Of a stretch of 64,000 nucleotides of DNA, positions 41,072 through 49,512 are shown in pieces (the stretch's first letter is position 1; every line of letters starts with the position of its first letter). The notes under the pieces are model-generated. The model worked only from the letters and a program-made list of their open reading frames with translations. It did no database searches and was not told the DNA's origin. The stretch lies in contig NZ_BMVB01000015.1 in assembly GCF_014650495.1 (NCBI RefSeq), positions 1 through 64,000 of the forward strand. Direction: 5' to 3'. The position numbers and the translations under genes are program-made. The DNA comes from Streptomyces cinnamoneus (GTDB lineage: Bacteria; Actinomycetota; Actinomycetes; Streptomycetales; Streptomycetaceae).

Positions 41072-41391
41072 GTGCTAGGGCCTAAAGTCCTTCCACTCGA
41101 ACGTTTAGACTGGGTTCCACCCCCTGGAATGACGGCTGTGACCTAGCCGACACCGAGGAATCAAAAAAAACTTTCCGGAAGGGGTTGTATCCGTCGCCGA
41201 GGTTTGCGAGTCTCTTCATGGCGATCGGGACGGCCCGCTATCAAGGCTTCCCGGACAGCCCGAACCCCCTCCTTCATTCTCTGGACCGCATCCAGCCCTG
41301 CCTGGGCGTCGGCCCTTCCCTTGCGGGGGGATTCGTGAAAGCGTTCACATTCACAAGCCACGTAGCCGTAACACGAGGAGATGGAGCAGCC
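41072..41391 (+). promoter_or_regulatory. wblE upstream region with inverted repeat
   Basis: 320 bp without a gene. It contains an A-rich tract (ATCAAAAAAAACTTTCC at 41160-41176) and an inverted repeat GTGAA-N4-TTCAC (41335-41348), about 44 bp before the wblE start. This is a likely operator or activator site; the cognate protein is unknown. Confidence 0.45.
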
Positions 41392-41649
41392 ATGGACTGG
41401 CGTCACAACGCCGTTTGCCGCGAGGAAGACCCCGAGCTGTTCTTCCCCATCGGCAACACCGGTCCTGCGCTGCTGCAGATCGAGGAAGCCAAGGCCGTCT
41501 GCCGCCGCTGCCCCGTCATGGAGCAGTGCCTGCAGTGGGCGCTCGAGTCCGGCCAGGACTCCGGCGTCTGGGGTGGTCTCAGCGAGGACGAGCGCCGCGC
41601 CATGAAGCGCCGCGCCGCTCGCAACCGGGCGCGTAACGCGACCGCCTGA
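41392..41649 (+). CDS. wblE: WhiB-family transcription factor WblE
   Basis: An 85-residue Wbl protein. The four iron-sulphur cysteines are in AVCREEDPE and C-x2-C-x5-C (CRRCPVMEQC), followed by the G-V-W-G-G turn and a basic C terminus (KRRAARNRARN). Wbl proteins carry a 4Fe-4S cluster, bind the principal sigma factor and regulate transcription. The sequence is nearly identical to WblE of other streptomycetes as I remember it. ATG 41392 lies seven bases from GGAG. A strong terminator follows. Confidence 0.95.
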   Translation: MDWRHNAVCREEDPELFFPIGNTGPALLQIEEAKAVCRRCPVMEQCLQWALESGQDSGVWGGLSEDERRAMKRRAARNRARNATA

Positions 41650-41720
41650 CGCACCCCTTCGGCCCCCGAGCCGCAGCGCGCAGTACCCCCCCACCCGTGC
41701 GCTAAGCACAACAAAGCTTT

Positions 41721-41763
41721 GAGCCCCGGACCTCTCAGGAGAGGTCCGGGGCTCAGTGCTTTT
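41721..41763 (+). terminator. Intrinsic terminator after wblE
   Basis: A 16-bp stem (41721-41736 with 41739-41754) followed by a T-rich run (GTGCTTTT). It also lies near the stop of the convergent histidine kinase gene. Confidence 0.88.
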
Positions 41764-41791
41764 CACACCACCGCTGCGTCGGCCGGAGGCG

Positions 41792-43270
41792 TTACGGCTT
41801 CTCCGCCCGCACCGGGATGTCGAGCACGACGCGCGTTCCCTGCCCGGAAGCGGGCAGCATGTCGAACTTTCCGCCCAACTCCCCCTCGACCAGGGTCCGT
41901 ACGATCTGCAGTCCGAGGTTGCCGGCGCGGTGCGGGTCGAAGCCCTCGGGCAGTCCCCGGCCGTCGTCCTGCACGGAGATCAGCAGCCGGGCGTCGCGCC
42001 GGGTGCCGCCGCGCACCGCGGTGACCTCCACCGTGCCCTGCTCCCCCGGCCCGAAGCCGTGTTCCAGGGCGTTCTGCAGCAACTCGGTCAGCACCATCGA
42101 CAGCGGCGTGGCGACCTCGGCGTCGAGTATGCCGAAACGGCCGGTCCGCCGGGCGGCGACCCGGCCCGGGGAGATCTCGGCGACCATGGCGAGGACACGG
42201 TCGGCGATCTCGTCGAATTCGACCCGTTCGTCAAGGTTCTGCGACAGCGTCTCGTGGACGATCGCGATGGAACCGACCCGGCGGACCGCCTCCTCCAGCG
42301 CCTCGCGGCCCTCGGGCGAGCCGATGCGGCGGGCCTGGAGGCGGAGCAGGGCGGCCACGGTCTGCAGGTTGTTCTTCACCCGGTGGTGGATCTCCCGGAT
42401 GGTGGCGTCCTTGGTGATCAACTCACGCTCGCGACGTCGCAGTTCGGTCACGTCGCGCAACAGTACGAGCGAACCGATGTGACTGCCCTTGGGTTTGAGC
42501 GGGATGGCCCTCAGATGAATGACGCCGTCGTTGGCCTCGACCTCGAACTCGCGGGGCGCCCAGCCGCTGGCGAGCTTGGCCAGCCCTTCGTCGACCGGGG
42601 TCCGCGAGGGCGCCAACCGGGCGGTGGTCTCGCCCAGATGGTGCCCCACGAGATCGGCGGCCAGGCCGAGCCGGTGGTAGGCGGAGAGGGCGTTGGGGCT
42701 GGCGTACTGCACGATGCCGTCGGCGTCGAGCCTGATCAGCCCGTCGCCGGCGCGCGGCGAGGCGTCCATGTCGACTTGTTGACCGGGGAACGGGAAGGCG
42801 CCGGCGGCGATCATCTGGGCGAGGTCGGAGGCGCTCTGCAGATAGGTGAGCTCCAGCCGGCTGGGCGTGCGGACGGTCAGCAGGTTGGTGTTCCGGGCGA
42901 TGACGCCCAGGACCCGCCCCTCCCGGCGGACCGGGATGGACTCGACCCGCACGGGCACCTCCTCCCGCCACTCCGGATCACCCTCCCGGACGATCCGCCC
43001 CTCGTCGAGCGCGGCGTCGAGCATGGGCCGGCGGCCGCGCGGCACGAGGTGGCCGACCATGTCGTCCTGGTAGGAGGTGGGACCGGTGTTGGGCCGCATC
43101 TGGGCGACCGACACGTAGCGGGTGCCGTCGAGCGTGGGCACCCACAGGACCAGGTCGGCGAAGGACAGGTCGGAGAGCAGCTGCCACTCCGAGACCAGCA
43201 GATGCAACCACTCCAGGTCGGAGTCGTCGAGTGCGGTGTGCTGACGTACGAGGTCGTTCATGGAGGGCAC
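41792..43270 (-). CDS. Soluble sensor histidine kinase (GAF-PAS-HisKA_2, PdtaS-like)
   Basis: A 492-residue cytoplasmic kinase without membrane helices. An N-terminal GAF-like domain (about 20-160), a PAS domain (about 180-280) and a HisKA_2 domain with the phospho-acceptor H-box EIHHRVKNNLQTVAALLRLQ, then a HATPase domain (VLTELLQNALEHGF, D-D-G-R-G-L-P, G-N-L-G-L-Q-I-V). This architecture matches PdtaS/SCO5239-type kinases that usually phosphorylate an ANTAR-domain RNA-binding regulator. I place the start at GTG 43270 (V-P-S-M-N-D-L) by analogy with relatives; ATG 43261 is the alternative. It is the last gene of the conserved block before the accessory island. Confidence 0.9.
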   Translation of the reverse strand: MPSMNDLVRQHTALDDSDLEWLHLLVSEWQLLSDLSFADLVLWVPTLDGTRYVSVAQMRPNTGPTSYQDDMVGHLVPRGRRPMLDAALDEGRIVREGDPEWREEVPVRVESIPVRREGRVLGVIARNTNLLTVRTPSRLELTYLQSASDLAQMIAAGAFPFPGQQVDMDASPRAGDGLIRLDADGIVQYASPNALSAYHRLGLAADLVGHHLGETTARLAPSRTPVDEGLAKLASGWAPREFEVEANDGVIHLRAIPLKPKGSHIGSLVLLRDVTELRRRERELITKDATIREIHHRVKNNLQTVAALLRLQARRIGSPEGREALEEAVRRVGSIAIVHETLSQNLDERVEFDEIADRVLAMVAEISPGRVAARRTGRFGILDAEVATPLSMVLTELLQNALEHGFGPGEQGTVEVTAVRGGTRRDARLLISVQDDGRGLPEGFDPHRAGNLGLQIVRTLVEGELGGKFDMLPASGQGTRVVLDIPVRAEKP

Positions 43271-43345
43271 GGCAGTGAGCCTACCCGGGGCGGGCTGTCC
43301 GAAAGTTTTTCCGACAGTGGTTGAACGAGCATGGACAGTGAAGAA

Positions 43346-43357
43346 TGGTCTAGTCCA
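43346..43357. promoter_or_regulatory. dre-like (DasR) site at the island boundary
   Basis: TGGTCTAGTCCA matches the DasR consensus TGGTCTAGACCA at 11 of 12 positions. It is 75 bp upstream of the histidine kinase start and 141 bp from the stop of the LuxR gene. No gene starts immediately downstream on the plus strand. Confidence 0.55.
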
Positions 43358-43497
43358 CAATGCTGGCAGTGCCGCCGGCCCCGGGCCACCGGACCCGGCC
43401 GCGCGCAGACCTCCGTCCTCCCCGCACAGGAGGGCGGAACGAGGACCGGACGCCCTCGGCCCCGACGGCGCCGGGTCCTCAGGCCGGCCGGACCCCG

Positions 43498-44109
43498 TCA
43501 CGGAGCACCGCACACTCCGTACCGCGGACCGGTCGGTGGCAGCTCCGGGCTGCGGTGCCGGACGGGTCGAGGGTCCTGTCCCGGCGCCGCGGCCCGCGGG
43601 TCCCGCGCCATGAGCACCGCCTCGATGCGGGTGCGCACCCCCAGCTTGGCCAGGGTGTGCGAGACGTGGCTCTTCACGGTCGCCGGCGTGATGGCGAGGC
43701 GCTCGGCCACTTCGGCGCTGGAGAGCCCCTGCCCGAGCAGGGCCAGGACCGTGCGCTCACGGGCGGAGAGGGTCCGCAGCAGCTCCGCCCGGCGCGCTCC
43801 GGCCCCGGCGGCGGCCGGCCGGGTCGCCTCCCTGCGCAGCTCGAACAGCTCGGGCGATATCACCACGTTCCCGGCGGCGACCGCCCGGACCGCGGCGGCC
43901 AGCCGCGGCCCGTCGGTCCCCGCCACCAGGCAGCCGCGGACGCCGAGCGCCAGTGCCCGCTCCAGCCGCGGCCGGGTCCAGCCGGAGGAGACGAGCACGA
44001 CCCGCCGGCCCCGGTCGGTCAGCGCCGCGACCGCGCCGGTGACGTCCTCGTACCGGCCGACCGCCACTACCGCCACGTCCGTACCGGCCGTCACTGTGGC
44101 GAGGCTCAT
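43498..44109 (-). CDS. Atypical LuxR-type regulator with degenerate receiver-like domain
   Basis: A 203-residue regulator. The C-terminal LuxR HTH (about 110-170) is intact: LSARERTVLALLGQGLSSAEVAERL, TPATVKSHVSHTLAKLGVRTR. The N-terminal domain resembles the second half of a receiver (VVLVSSGWTRPRLERALALGVRGCLV) but is shortened and has no phospho-acceptor Asp in the expected strand, so it probably works without phosphorylation. It closely resembles the LuxR gene at the other end of the island (56582-57289). The last 35 residues are Pro/Arg-rich. ATG 44109 is the start. Probable pathway-specific regulator (inference). Confidence 0.85.
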   Translation of the reverse strand: MSLATVTAGTDVAVVAVGRYEDVTGAVAALTDRGRRVVLVSSGWTRPRLERALALGVRGCLVAGTDGPRLAAAVRAVAAGNVVISPELFELRREATRPAAAGAGARRAELLRTLSARERTVLALLGQGLSSAEVAERLAITPATVKSHVSHTLAKLGVRTRIEAVLMARDPRAAAPGQDPRPVRHRSPELPPTGPRYGVCGAP

Positions 44110-44189
44110 CGGACTGCTCCCCTTCCCTGGCCTTCCCCGGCCCTGCCCGTCTTCCCGTCGTTCTTCGCCGTCCGGCCGGCGCCGGCCGC

Positions 44190-45374
44190 TCAGGTGCCGA
44201 CCAGCTCGCCCGCACCCTCGAACGACCGGATCAGCCGCTCCTTGAGCACCGAGAGGTCCTCGCAGTCGCCGCCGACCCGCTCGGCGATGTGGACCCGGTA
44301 CAGCTCGTCGATCCGTGCCTCGTCGACGGACACGCCGATCTCGTCGACGAGGTGGCGCAGCACCGCGCGGCCGGAGTGGCGGCCGATGAGGATGGAGCGC
44401 TCGCGGCCGAAGCGGGCGGGCTCGACGTACTCGTAGGTGGCGGGGTTGCGCAGCAGCCCCTGCTGGTGGATGCCGGCCGCCGTGCCGAAGGCGTAGGTGC
44501 CGAAGATCGCCTTGTTGCGGGGCTCCTCCAGGCGGATCGCCTTGCGCAGGTGGGTGTAGGCGTCGTACATGGCCGCGAGGTCGATGTCGGTGTAGATGCC
44601 GAGCCGGTCGCGCTTGTAGGCGAGGAGCGCGGCGACCTCTTCCAGCGGGGTGTTGCCGGCGCGCTCGCCGATGCCGCCCAGGGTCGCCTGCACCTCGTCG
44701 GCCCCGGCCTGCAGGCCGGCGACCGCGTTGGCGAGGGAGAGGCCGAAGTCCTGGTGGCAGTGGGTGGCGATGCGGACGGGCGCCGGGGCCCAGGCGCGGA
44801 AGGTGCGGATGAGGTCGGCGTACTCCTCGGGGGTGAGGGCGCCGGAGGTGTCGGCGACGACGATGCAGGTGGCGCCGGCCTCGATGGCGCCCTCGGTGAG
44901 GGCGCGCAGCAGCTCGTGCTCGCCGCGGCTGGCGTCCTCGATGCCGACGGAGACCTCGGCCACGCCCAGCGAGCGGGCGTAGGCGACGGCGTCGGCGACC
45001 TCGGCGACGCCCTGCTCGCGGGTGATGCCCCGCTTGTGCCGCAGGTGCATGTCGCTGCCGGTCGCCGCGACCTGCACCTGGTGGTTCTCCGTGCCGCCGG
45101 CCTCCACCGCGGTCGCGACGTCCTGGCGCACGGCGCGGGCGAAGGTGGTGAAGCGGGCCCGGGTCAGGTTCCGGGAGATGAGCTGGGCGGCCCGGAACTC
45201 GCTGGGCGAGGAGGCCGGGAAGCCGGCCTCGATGTAGTCGACCCCGAGTGCCTCGATGCGCAGCGCGATGTCCAGCTTCTGCTGGGGGGTCAGCGCGTTG
45301 CCGGGGGCCTGCTCGCCGTCGCGGAGCGTCGTGTCGAACACGGATATCCGGCGGGCCTCAGCGGTGTTCTGCAT
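44190..45374 (-). CDS. 2-Isopropylmalate/homocitrate synthase-like condensing enzyme
   Basis: A 394-residue DRE-TIM metallolyase-type Claisen enzyme joining acetyl-CoA to a 2-oxo acid. Motifs are FDTTLRDGEQAPGNAL near the start, the metal HxH in ATHCHQDFGLSLAN and GIGERAGNTPLEEV. It ends near residue 394, so the C-terminal leucine-feedback (LeuA dimer) domain of normal IPMS is missing; length is like homocitrate synthases. It lies in an island with leuC- and leuD-like genes, which suggests a leucine-style chain-extension pathway for a specialised amino acid rather than leucine. ATG 45374 (AGGA upstream) is preferred; GTG 45386 is in frame. The accepted 2-oxo acid cannot be read from sequence. 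Confidence 0.88.
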   Translation of the reverse strand: MQNTAEARRISVFDTTLRDGEQAPGNALTPQQKLDIALRIEALGVDYIEAGFPASSPSEFRAAQLISRNLTRARFTTFARAVRQDVATAVEAGGTENHQVQVAATGSDMHLRHKRGITREQGVAEVADAVAYARSLGVAEVSVGIEDASRGEHELLRALTEGAIEAGATCIVVADTSGALTPEEYADLIRTFRAWAPAPVRIATHCHQDFGLSLANAVAGLQAGADEVQATLGGIGERAGNTPLEEVAALLAYKRDRLGIYTDIDLAAMYDAYTHLRKAIRLEEPRNKAIFGTYAFGTAAGIHQQGLLRNPATYEYVEPARFGRERSILIGRHSGRAVLRHLVDEIGVSVDEARIDELYRVHIAERVGGDCEDLSVLKERLIRSFEGAGELVGT

Positions 45375-45490
45375 GGCTTCCTGCACTTTCTAGCCTCGCA
45401 CCATGCGGCGCATGGTGACGGTCCGGTGCGTGGGTGGCGTGAGTCGCGTGAATCGCATGAATGGCTTGTGGTGCTGGTGTTCCGGCTGGG

Positions 45491-47443
45491 TCAGCCGAGG
45501 GTGGGCCGGCGGGCGGTGATGCCGCCGAGGGCGTGGCCGGCGATGGCGTCGGCGTCGCGGACGAAGTCGGTCCAGAAGCCCGGCCGGCTGCTGCCGCCCT
45601 GCATGAACCAGCGGGTGTGCTCGGTGGGGATCCCCAGGACGTACAGCCCGGTGTCGGGCAGGCCGTCGCGGCCCACGGGGTGGTACGGGCTGTCGGTGAC
45701 CGCCACCCCGCCGGTGCGGAAGGCGTCGGCGCCCTCGCCGTTGACGTAGTCGGTCCACAGGCCCCGCTCGACGAGCCGGCGGGTCAGGGGAGCCGGGTCG
45801 TGGCGCAGGTCGGGCGAGGGGATGCGGGCGTCGATCACCGTGGTGACGGGCACGGCGGAGCCGGCCACGAACGGGGAGGAGACGAGGAAGGCGTCGGTGT
45901 CCCGGTCGCCGGCGAAGCGGGTGTGCGGGCCGGCGATGCGCAGCAGGCCGCATTCGATCAGGGCGGCGGTCTGCCGGAGGCGGAGGCGGGGCGGGCCGGC
46001 CGCGAGGAAGGAGCTGCGGGCCCCGTACCAGCCGATGAAGTCGTCCCGGTGCGAGGCCGGTTGCAGGCCGGCGAAGTCCACGAGGGAGCGGACGAGGGCG
46101 CGGGTGTCGCGCAGTACGTCCAGGGCGGCCTTGAGCGGGGAGTCGGTGTTTCCCTGTTCGGCGTGGGCGAGGTCGTCGTCGATGGCCTGGAGGAGCTCCT
46201 TCTCGAACGCCTCGGGTCCGGGGTAGGAGCGGCCCTCGAAGGGTCTGGCCAGCGCGTCGAGGTCCAGCGGCGGCAGGTCGCCGGCCCCGTGGCGGGCCGC
46301 GATCGCGGCGACGGGGGGCGGGCCGTCCGCCGCGGCCCGTGCGGTCTCGTCGGTGAACGCCGCGGCCGCCTCGGTGCCGTTCCTGCGCCGCAGGGCGGTG
46401 GCGTAGTAGACGAGCCGGGCCTCGGCCAGCAGCCAGGGCAGGATGTCGGCCTTGAAGTCCAGCGTGCCGTGGGGGCGTTCGCCGCGGACGCGGTCGGCGG
46501 TGAAGAGGAGCGGCGTGTAGGTGAAGTCGGCGTGCTTCTGGTTGCGGCCGCGGGCGGGCAGGGGCATTCCGCTGCGGGAACCGGCCACGAGGAACGGCTC
46601 GTTGCCGCTGGGCAGGTAGGTGAGTCCGCCCGCGCCGTCGTCGGCGAAGCGTCCGCCGCGGCCGAGGGTGAGGGCGGCCATCACGTCGTAGAACGACAGC
46701 CCGAGGCCGAGGACGCCCACCGAGGAACCGGCCGGGATGGCCTCCAGCGGCATGTCCGCCGCGGAGTCGCCGCGAATGTAGCGCAGTGCGGGGCGGGTGG
46801 CCGCGAATTCCGCCAGCTCCTTTTGCAGTCCGCGCAATTCGGGGCGGGCGTGGCCGGTGACGAGGACGACGCGGTCGGCGAACAGCGGTGTGCCGTCGGA
46901 CAATTCCAGCCGGTATCCGCCGTCGAAGGGTTCGACGTCCGTGACCGAGGCGCGCAATTCCTGCAGCGTGACGTTCGGGGGCAGGGCGGCCTTCACGGCG
47001 TCGAGGACGAAGAGCATGTAGCGGCCGTGCAGGGCGCGGGGGGCGTAGCCGTTGGCGCCGGCGCGGCCGGCGTCGACGGTGCTCCACCACTGGGCGAGCG
47101 AGGGGCCCGCGCCGGGGCGGGCGGGGCCGCCGTCCGGGGGGCCGGAGAACGAGGAGACCTCGCCCGCCACGGTGTTCATCAGGAAGTGTCCGGGCTGGTC
47201 CGAGCGCCACACCCGGCCGCAGCCGACCTGGACTTCGTCGATCAGGTGCAGGTGCACGGGCCGGTCCGGCCGGTCCGCGGCCAGCCGGGCGGCCAGCCGT
47301 TCGACGACGGAGAGGCCGCGCGGGCCGCTGCCGACCACGGCGATGCGGTACGGGACCGCGTCGGACGCGGCCGGGTCCACGGTCTCCGTTATCCCGGGGA
47401 ATCGCCGGAAAACACGGTCCGCGGCAGGGTGCGTCAAAGCCAT
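45491..47443 (-). CDS. Large FAD/NAD(P)-binding flavoprotein, putative amino-acid N-oxygenase-like
   Basis: A 650-residue flavoprotein. The FAD-binding Rossmann motif (IAVVGSGPRGLSVVERLA) starts near residue 34 and a second nucleotide motif (SVGVLGLGLSFYDVMAALTL) near 240. The L-M-N-T-V-A-G-E-V and V-L-V-T-G-H-A-R-P motifs belong to the FAD-NAD(P)-binding (YdhS-like) family. That family, as I remember it, includes the CreE/FzmM type that oxidises the amino group of aspartate to a nitro group. No nitrosuccinate-lyase partner is present here, so the substrate may be a different amino acid. ATG 47443 follows GGGAGAGAGAT. Divergent from the isochorismatase-like gene; separated from the leuA-like gene by about 115 bp on the same strand. 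Confidence 0.75.
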   Translation of the reverse strand: MALTHPAADRVFRRFPGITETVDPAASDAVPYRIAVVGSGPRGLSVVERLAARLAADRPDRPVHLHLIDEVQVGCGRVWRSDQPGHFLMNTVAGEVSSFSGPPDGGPARPGAGPSLAQWWSTVDAGRAGANGYAPRALHGRYMLFVLDAVKAALPPNVTLQELRASVTDVEPFDGGYRLELSDGTPLFADRVVLVTGHARPELRGLQKELAEFAATRPALRYIRGDSAADMPLEAIPAGSSVGVLGLGLSFYDVMAALTLGRGGRFADDGAGGLTYLPSGNEPFLVAGSRSGMPLPARGRNQKHADFTYTPLLFTADRVRGERPHGTLDFKADILPWLLAEARLVYYATALRRRNGTEAAAAFTDETARAAADGPPPVAAIAARHGAGDLPPLDLDALARPFEGRSYPGPEAFEKELLQAIDDDLAHAEQGNTDSPLKAALDVLRDTRALVRSLVDFAGLQPASHRDDFIGWYGARSSFLAAGPPRLRLRQTAALIECGLLRIAGPHTRFAGDRDTDAFLVSSPFVAGSAVPVTTVIDARIPSPDLRHDPAPLTRRLVERGLWTDYVNGEGADAFRTGGVAVTDSPYHPVGRDGLPDTGLYVLGIPTEHTRWFMQGGSSRPGFWTDFVRDADAIAGHALGGITARRPTLG

Positions 47444-47622
47444 ATCTCTCTCCCAAGCGATTTCTGGGGCGAGCCTACGGCCGTCCGGAAACCCCGTTCA
47501 ACACCTGCCTGTTCATGCTTTTCATGAATCCTGCTCATGCTCGGCCGGCGGGCTTTTCCCAGGGAATCCCGGTGGTACTGTGTGCCCGCCCCGAGTTCTG
47601 CTTCAGTCAATTGGAGAAGTCC

Positions 47623-48267
47623 GTGGAAAGCCCTGTCGGCCAGGTAATGCCCGTAGACCACTCACGGCGTCCGGCGCTTCTGGTGATGGACCTCATCAAC
47701 GAGATCGTGCATCCCGACGGGAAGTACGCGCAGGAGGGCTACCTGGAACAGGTGGAGCGGCGCCAGGTCCTGGAGCGGGCCGCCGAGGCCATCGCCCTGG
47801 CCCGGGCGGGCGGCGTGCCCGTGGTGTACGTCGTGGTCGGCTTCTCGCCCGGCTATCCGGAGTGGCCCGCCACCTCGCCGGTCTTCCGGGAGGCGCGCGA
47901 GGACGGGCGCATCGTGCTGGGCACCTGGGCCACCGAGGTGCACGCCTCGCTCGCCCCGGCCCCCGGCGAGCCCGTGGTGGCCAAGCACCGCCTCAGCCCG
48001 TTCCACGGCACCGAGCTGGACCGCGTCCTGCGCGCGCGCAACGTCAACACCCTCCTGCTCACCGGGGTCACCACCGACCTGGTCGTGCTGTCCACCGCCC
48101 GCGAGGGCCACGACCGCGACTACGGCGTGGAGGTCCTGGAGGACGCCACCGCCACCGCGGACGACGCGCTGCACGCGGCGGCCCTCACGGTCCTCGCCCG
48201 CACCGCGACGATCACCACCGTGCGGGACGCGCTGGGCGCCGGCCGGGAGCGGGAGGACGCGGCATGA
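47623..48267 (+). CDS. Isochorismatase-fold hydrolase lacking the catalytic cysteine
   Basis: A 214-residue protein of the isochorismatase/cysteine-hydrolase superfamily. Asp23 (LVMDLINEI) and Lys121 (VVAKHRLSPF) of the D-K-C triad are present, but the position of the nucleophilic Cys in GVTTDLVVLST is Val154. A missing Cys is known for true isochorismatases (EntB, PhzD), which use water instead. The substrate is therefore more likely a vinyl ether, enol or imine than an amide. GTG 47623 is chosen for the GGAG six bases upstream. It overlaps the aminotransferase gene (ATGA), so the two are coupled. Confidence 0.82.
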   Translation: MESPVGQVMPVDHSRRPALLVMDLINEIVHPDGKYAQEGYLEQVERRQVLERAAEAIALARAGGVPVVYVVVGFSPGYPEWPATSPVFREAREDGRIVLGTWATEVHASLAPAPGEPVVAKHRLSPFHGTELDRVLRARNVNTLLLTGVTTDLVVLSTAREGHDRDYGVEVLEDATATADDALHAAALTVLARTATITTVRDALGAGREREDAA

Positions 48268-49442
48268 GCCGGGTGGCGGCCCGGGTGTCCGGAATAGAGA
48301 ATTCAGCAACGTTCGCGGTCTTCGACGCGGTGCGGGATCTGCGCGCCCGGGGCGTACGGGTCCTCGACCTCGGCGGCGGAGAACCGGATTTCGACACTCC
48401 GGGGCATGTCGTGGCGGAAGCCACCGCCGCCCTCGCCGCCGGCGATACGCATTACACGCCGAGCCGCGGAATACCGGAGCTGCTCACGGCAATATCGGAA
48501 AAGCTCGGAAAGGACAACGGCATCACCGCCGACCCGGCCCGGGACATCATTGTCACGCCGTCGGCGAAACACGCGCTTTTCCTCTCCTTGATGACGCTGC
48601 TCGACCCGGGCGACGAAATCATCGTCCCCACCCCGAGCTGGGTCAGCTATTCCGCGATGGCCCGCCTCGCCGGCGCCGTGCCCGTACCGGCCGAGCTGAG
48701 CGCGGCGGACGGCTTCCGCATCAGCCGGGAGGTCCTCGACGCGCACGTCACCGAGCGCACCCGGGTCCTGCTGGTCAACACGCCCAACAACCCCACGGGG
48801 CGGGCCCTGACCGCGCAGGAGGCGGCGGACATCGCCGCGTTCGCGGCCGAGCACGACCTGTTCGTCGTCGCCGACGAGATCTACGAGCACATCCGCTACG
48901 ACGGCACGCCCCACCTCAGCCTCGCGGCACTGGCCGGCTGCGCGGGCCGCACCCTCACGGTGAACGGCTTCTCCAAGGGCCATGCCATGACCGGCTGGCG
49001 GCTCGGCTACCTCGCGGGCCCGTCCGACGTCATCGCCCAGGCGCTCAAGGTCCAGCAGCACACGGTCGGTTGCGCCGGCTCGTTCGTCCAGCGCGGGGCC
49101 GTCGCCGCGCTCACCGGGCCGCAGACCGACGTGGCACGGATGCGGGACGCCTACGCGGCGCGCCGGGATCTGATCACCGAGGGGCTCAACGCCCTCCCGG
49201 GGATCCGCTGCACCGCGCCGGACGGCGCGTTCTACGCCTTCGCCGACATCCGCGGCACCGGCTTCTCGGAATCGGCCGCGTTCACCGACTGGCTGCTGCG
49301 GGAGGCGGGGGTCGCCCTCACCCCCGGCACCGCCTTCGGGCCCGGCGGCGAGGGACACGTCCGGCTCTCCTTCGCCACCTCCCCGGCGGTGATCGGCGAG
49401 GCGCTCGACCGGATGGGCACCGCCCTGGCGCAGCGCGGCTGA
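48264..49442 (+). CDS. Class I/II PLP-dependent aminotransferase
   Basis: A 392-residue fold-type I aminotransferase. Motifs are LDLGGGEPDFDTP at the substrate arm, NTPNNPTGRAL, the Asp/Tyr pair in VVADEIYEHIRYDG, the PLP lysine in VNGFSKGHAMTGWRLGYL and a C-terminal Arg in G-H-V-R-L-S-F-A that binds the carboxylate. It interconverts a 2-oxo acid and an amino acid. In this island it would aminate the chain-extended oxo acid produced by the leuA/leuC/leuD-like enzymes (inference). Start ATG 48264 overlaps the isochorismatase-like stop; GGGAGG lies eight bases upstream. Confidence 0.9.
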   Translation: MSRVAARVSGIENSATFAVFDAVRDLRARGVRVLDLGGGEPDFDTPGHVVAEATAALAAGDTHYTPSRGIPELLTAISEKLGKDNGITADPARDIIVTPSAKHALFLSLMTLLDPGDEIIVPTPSWVSYSAMARLAGAVPVPAELSAADGFRISREVLDAHVTERTRVLLVNTPNNPTGRALTAQEAADIAAFAAEHDLFVVADEIYEHIRYDGTPHLSLAALAGCAGRTLTVNGFSKGHAMTGWRLGYLAGPSDVIAQALKVQQHTVGCAGSFVQRGAVAALTGPQTDVARMRDAYAARRDLITEGLNALPGIRCTAPDGAFYAFADIRGTGFSESAAFTDWLLREAGVALTPGTAFGPGGEGHVRLSFATSPAVIGEALDRMGTALAQRG

Positions 49443-49512
49443 ACCCCCCGGACCGTACGCGCGCGGTCCGCGCACCACCACAGGCACCACGAGACGAGGA
49501 GCGGGAAGACAC

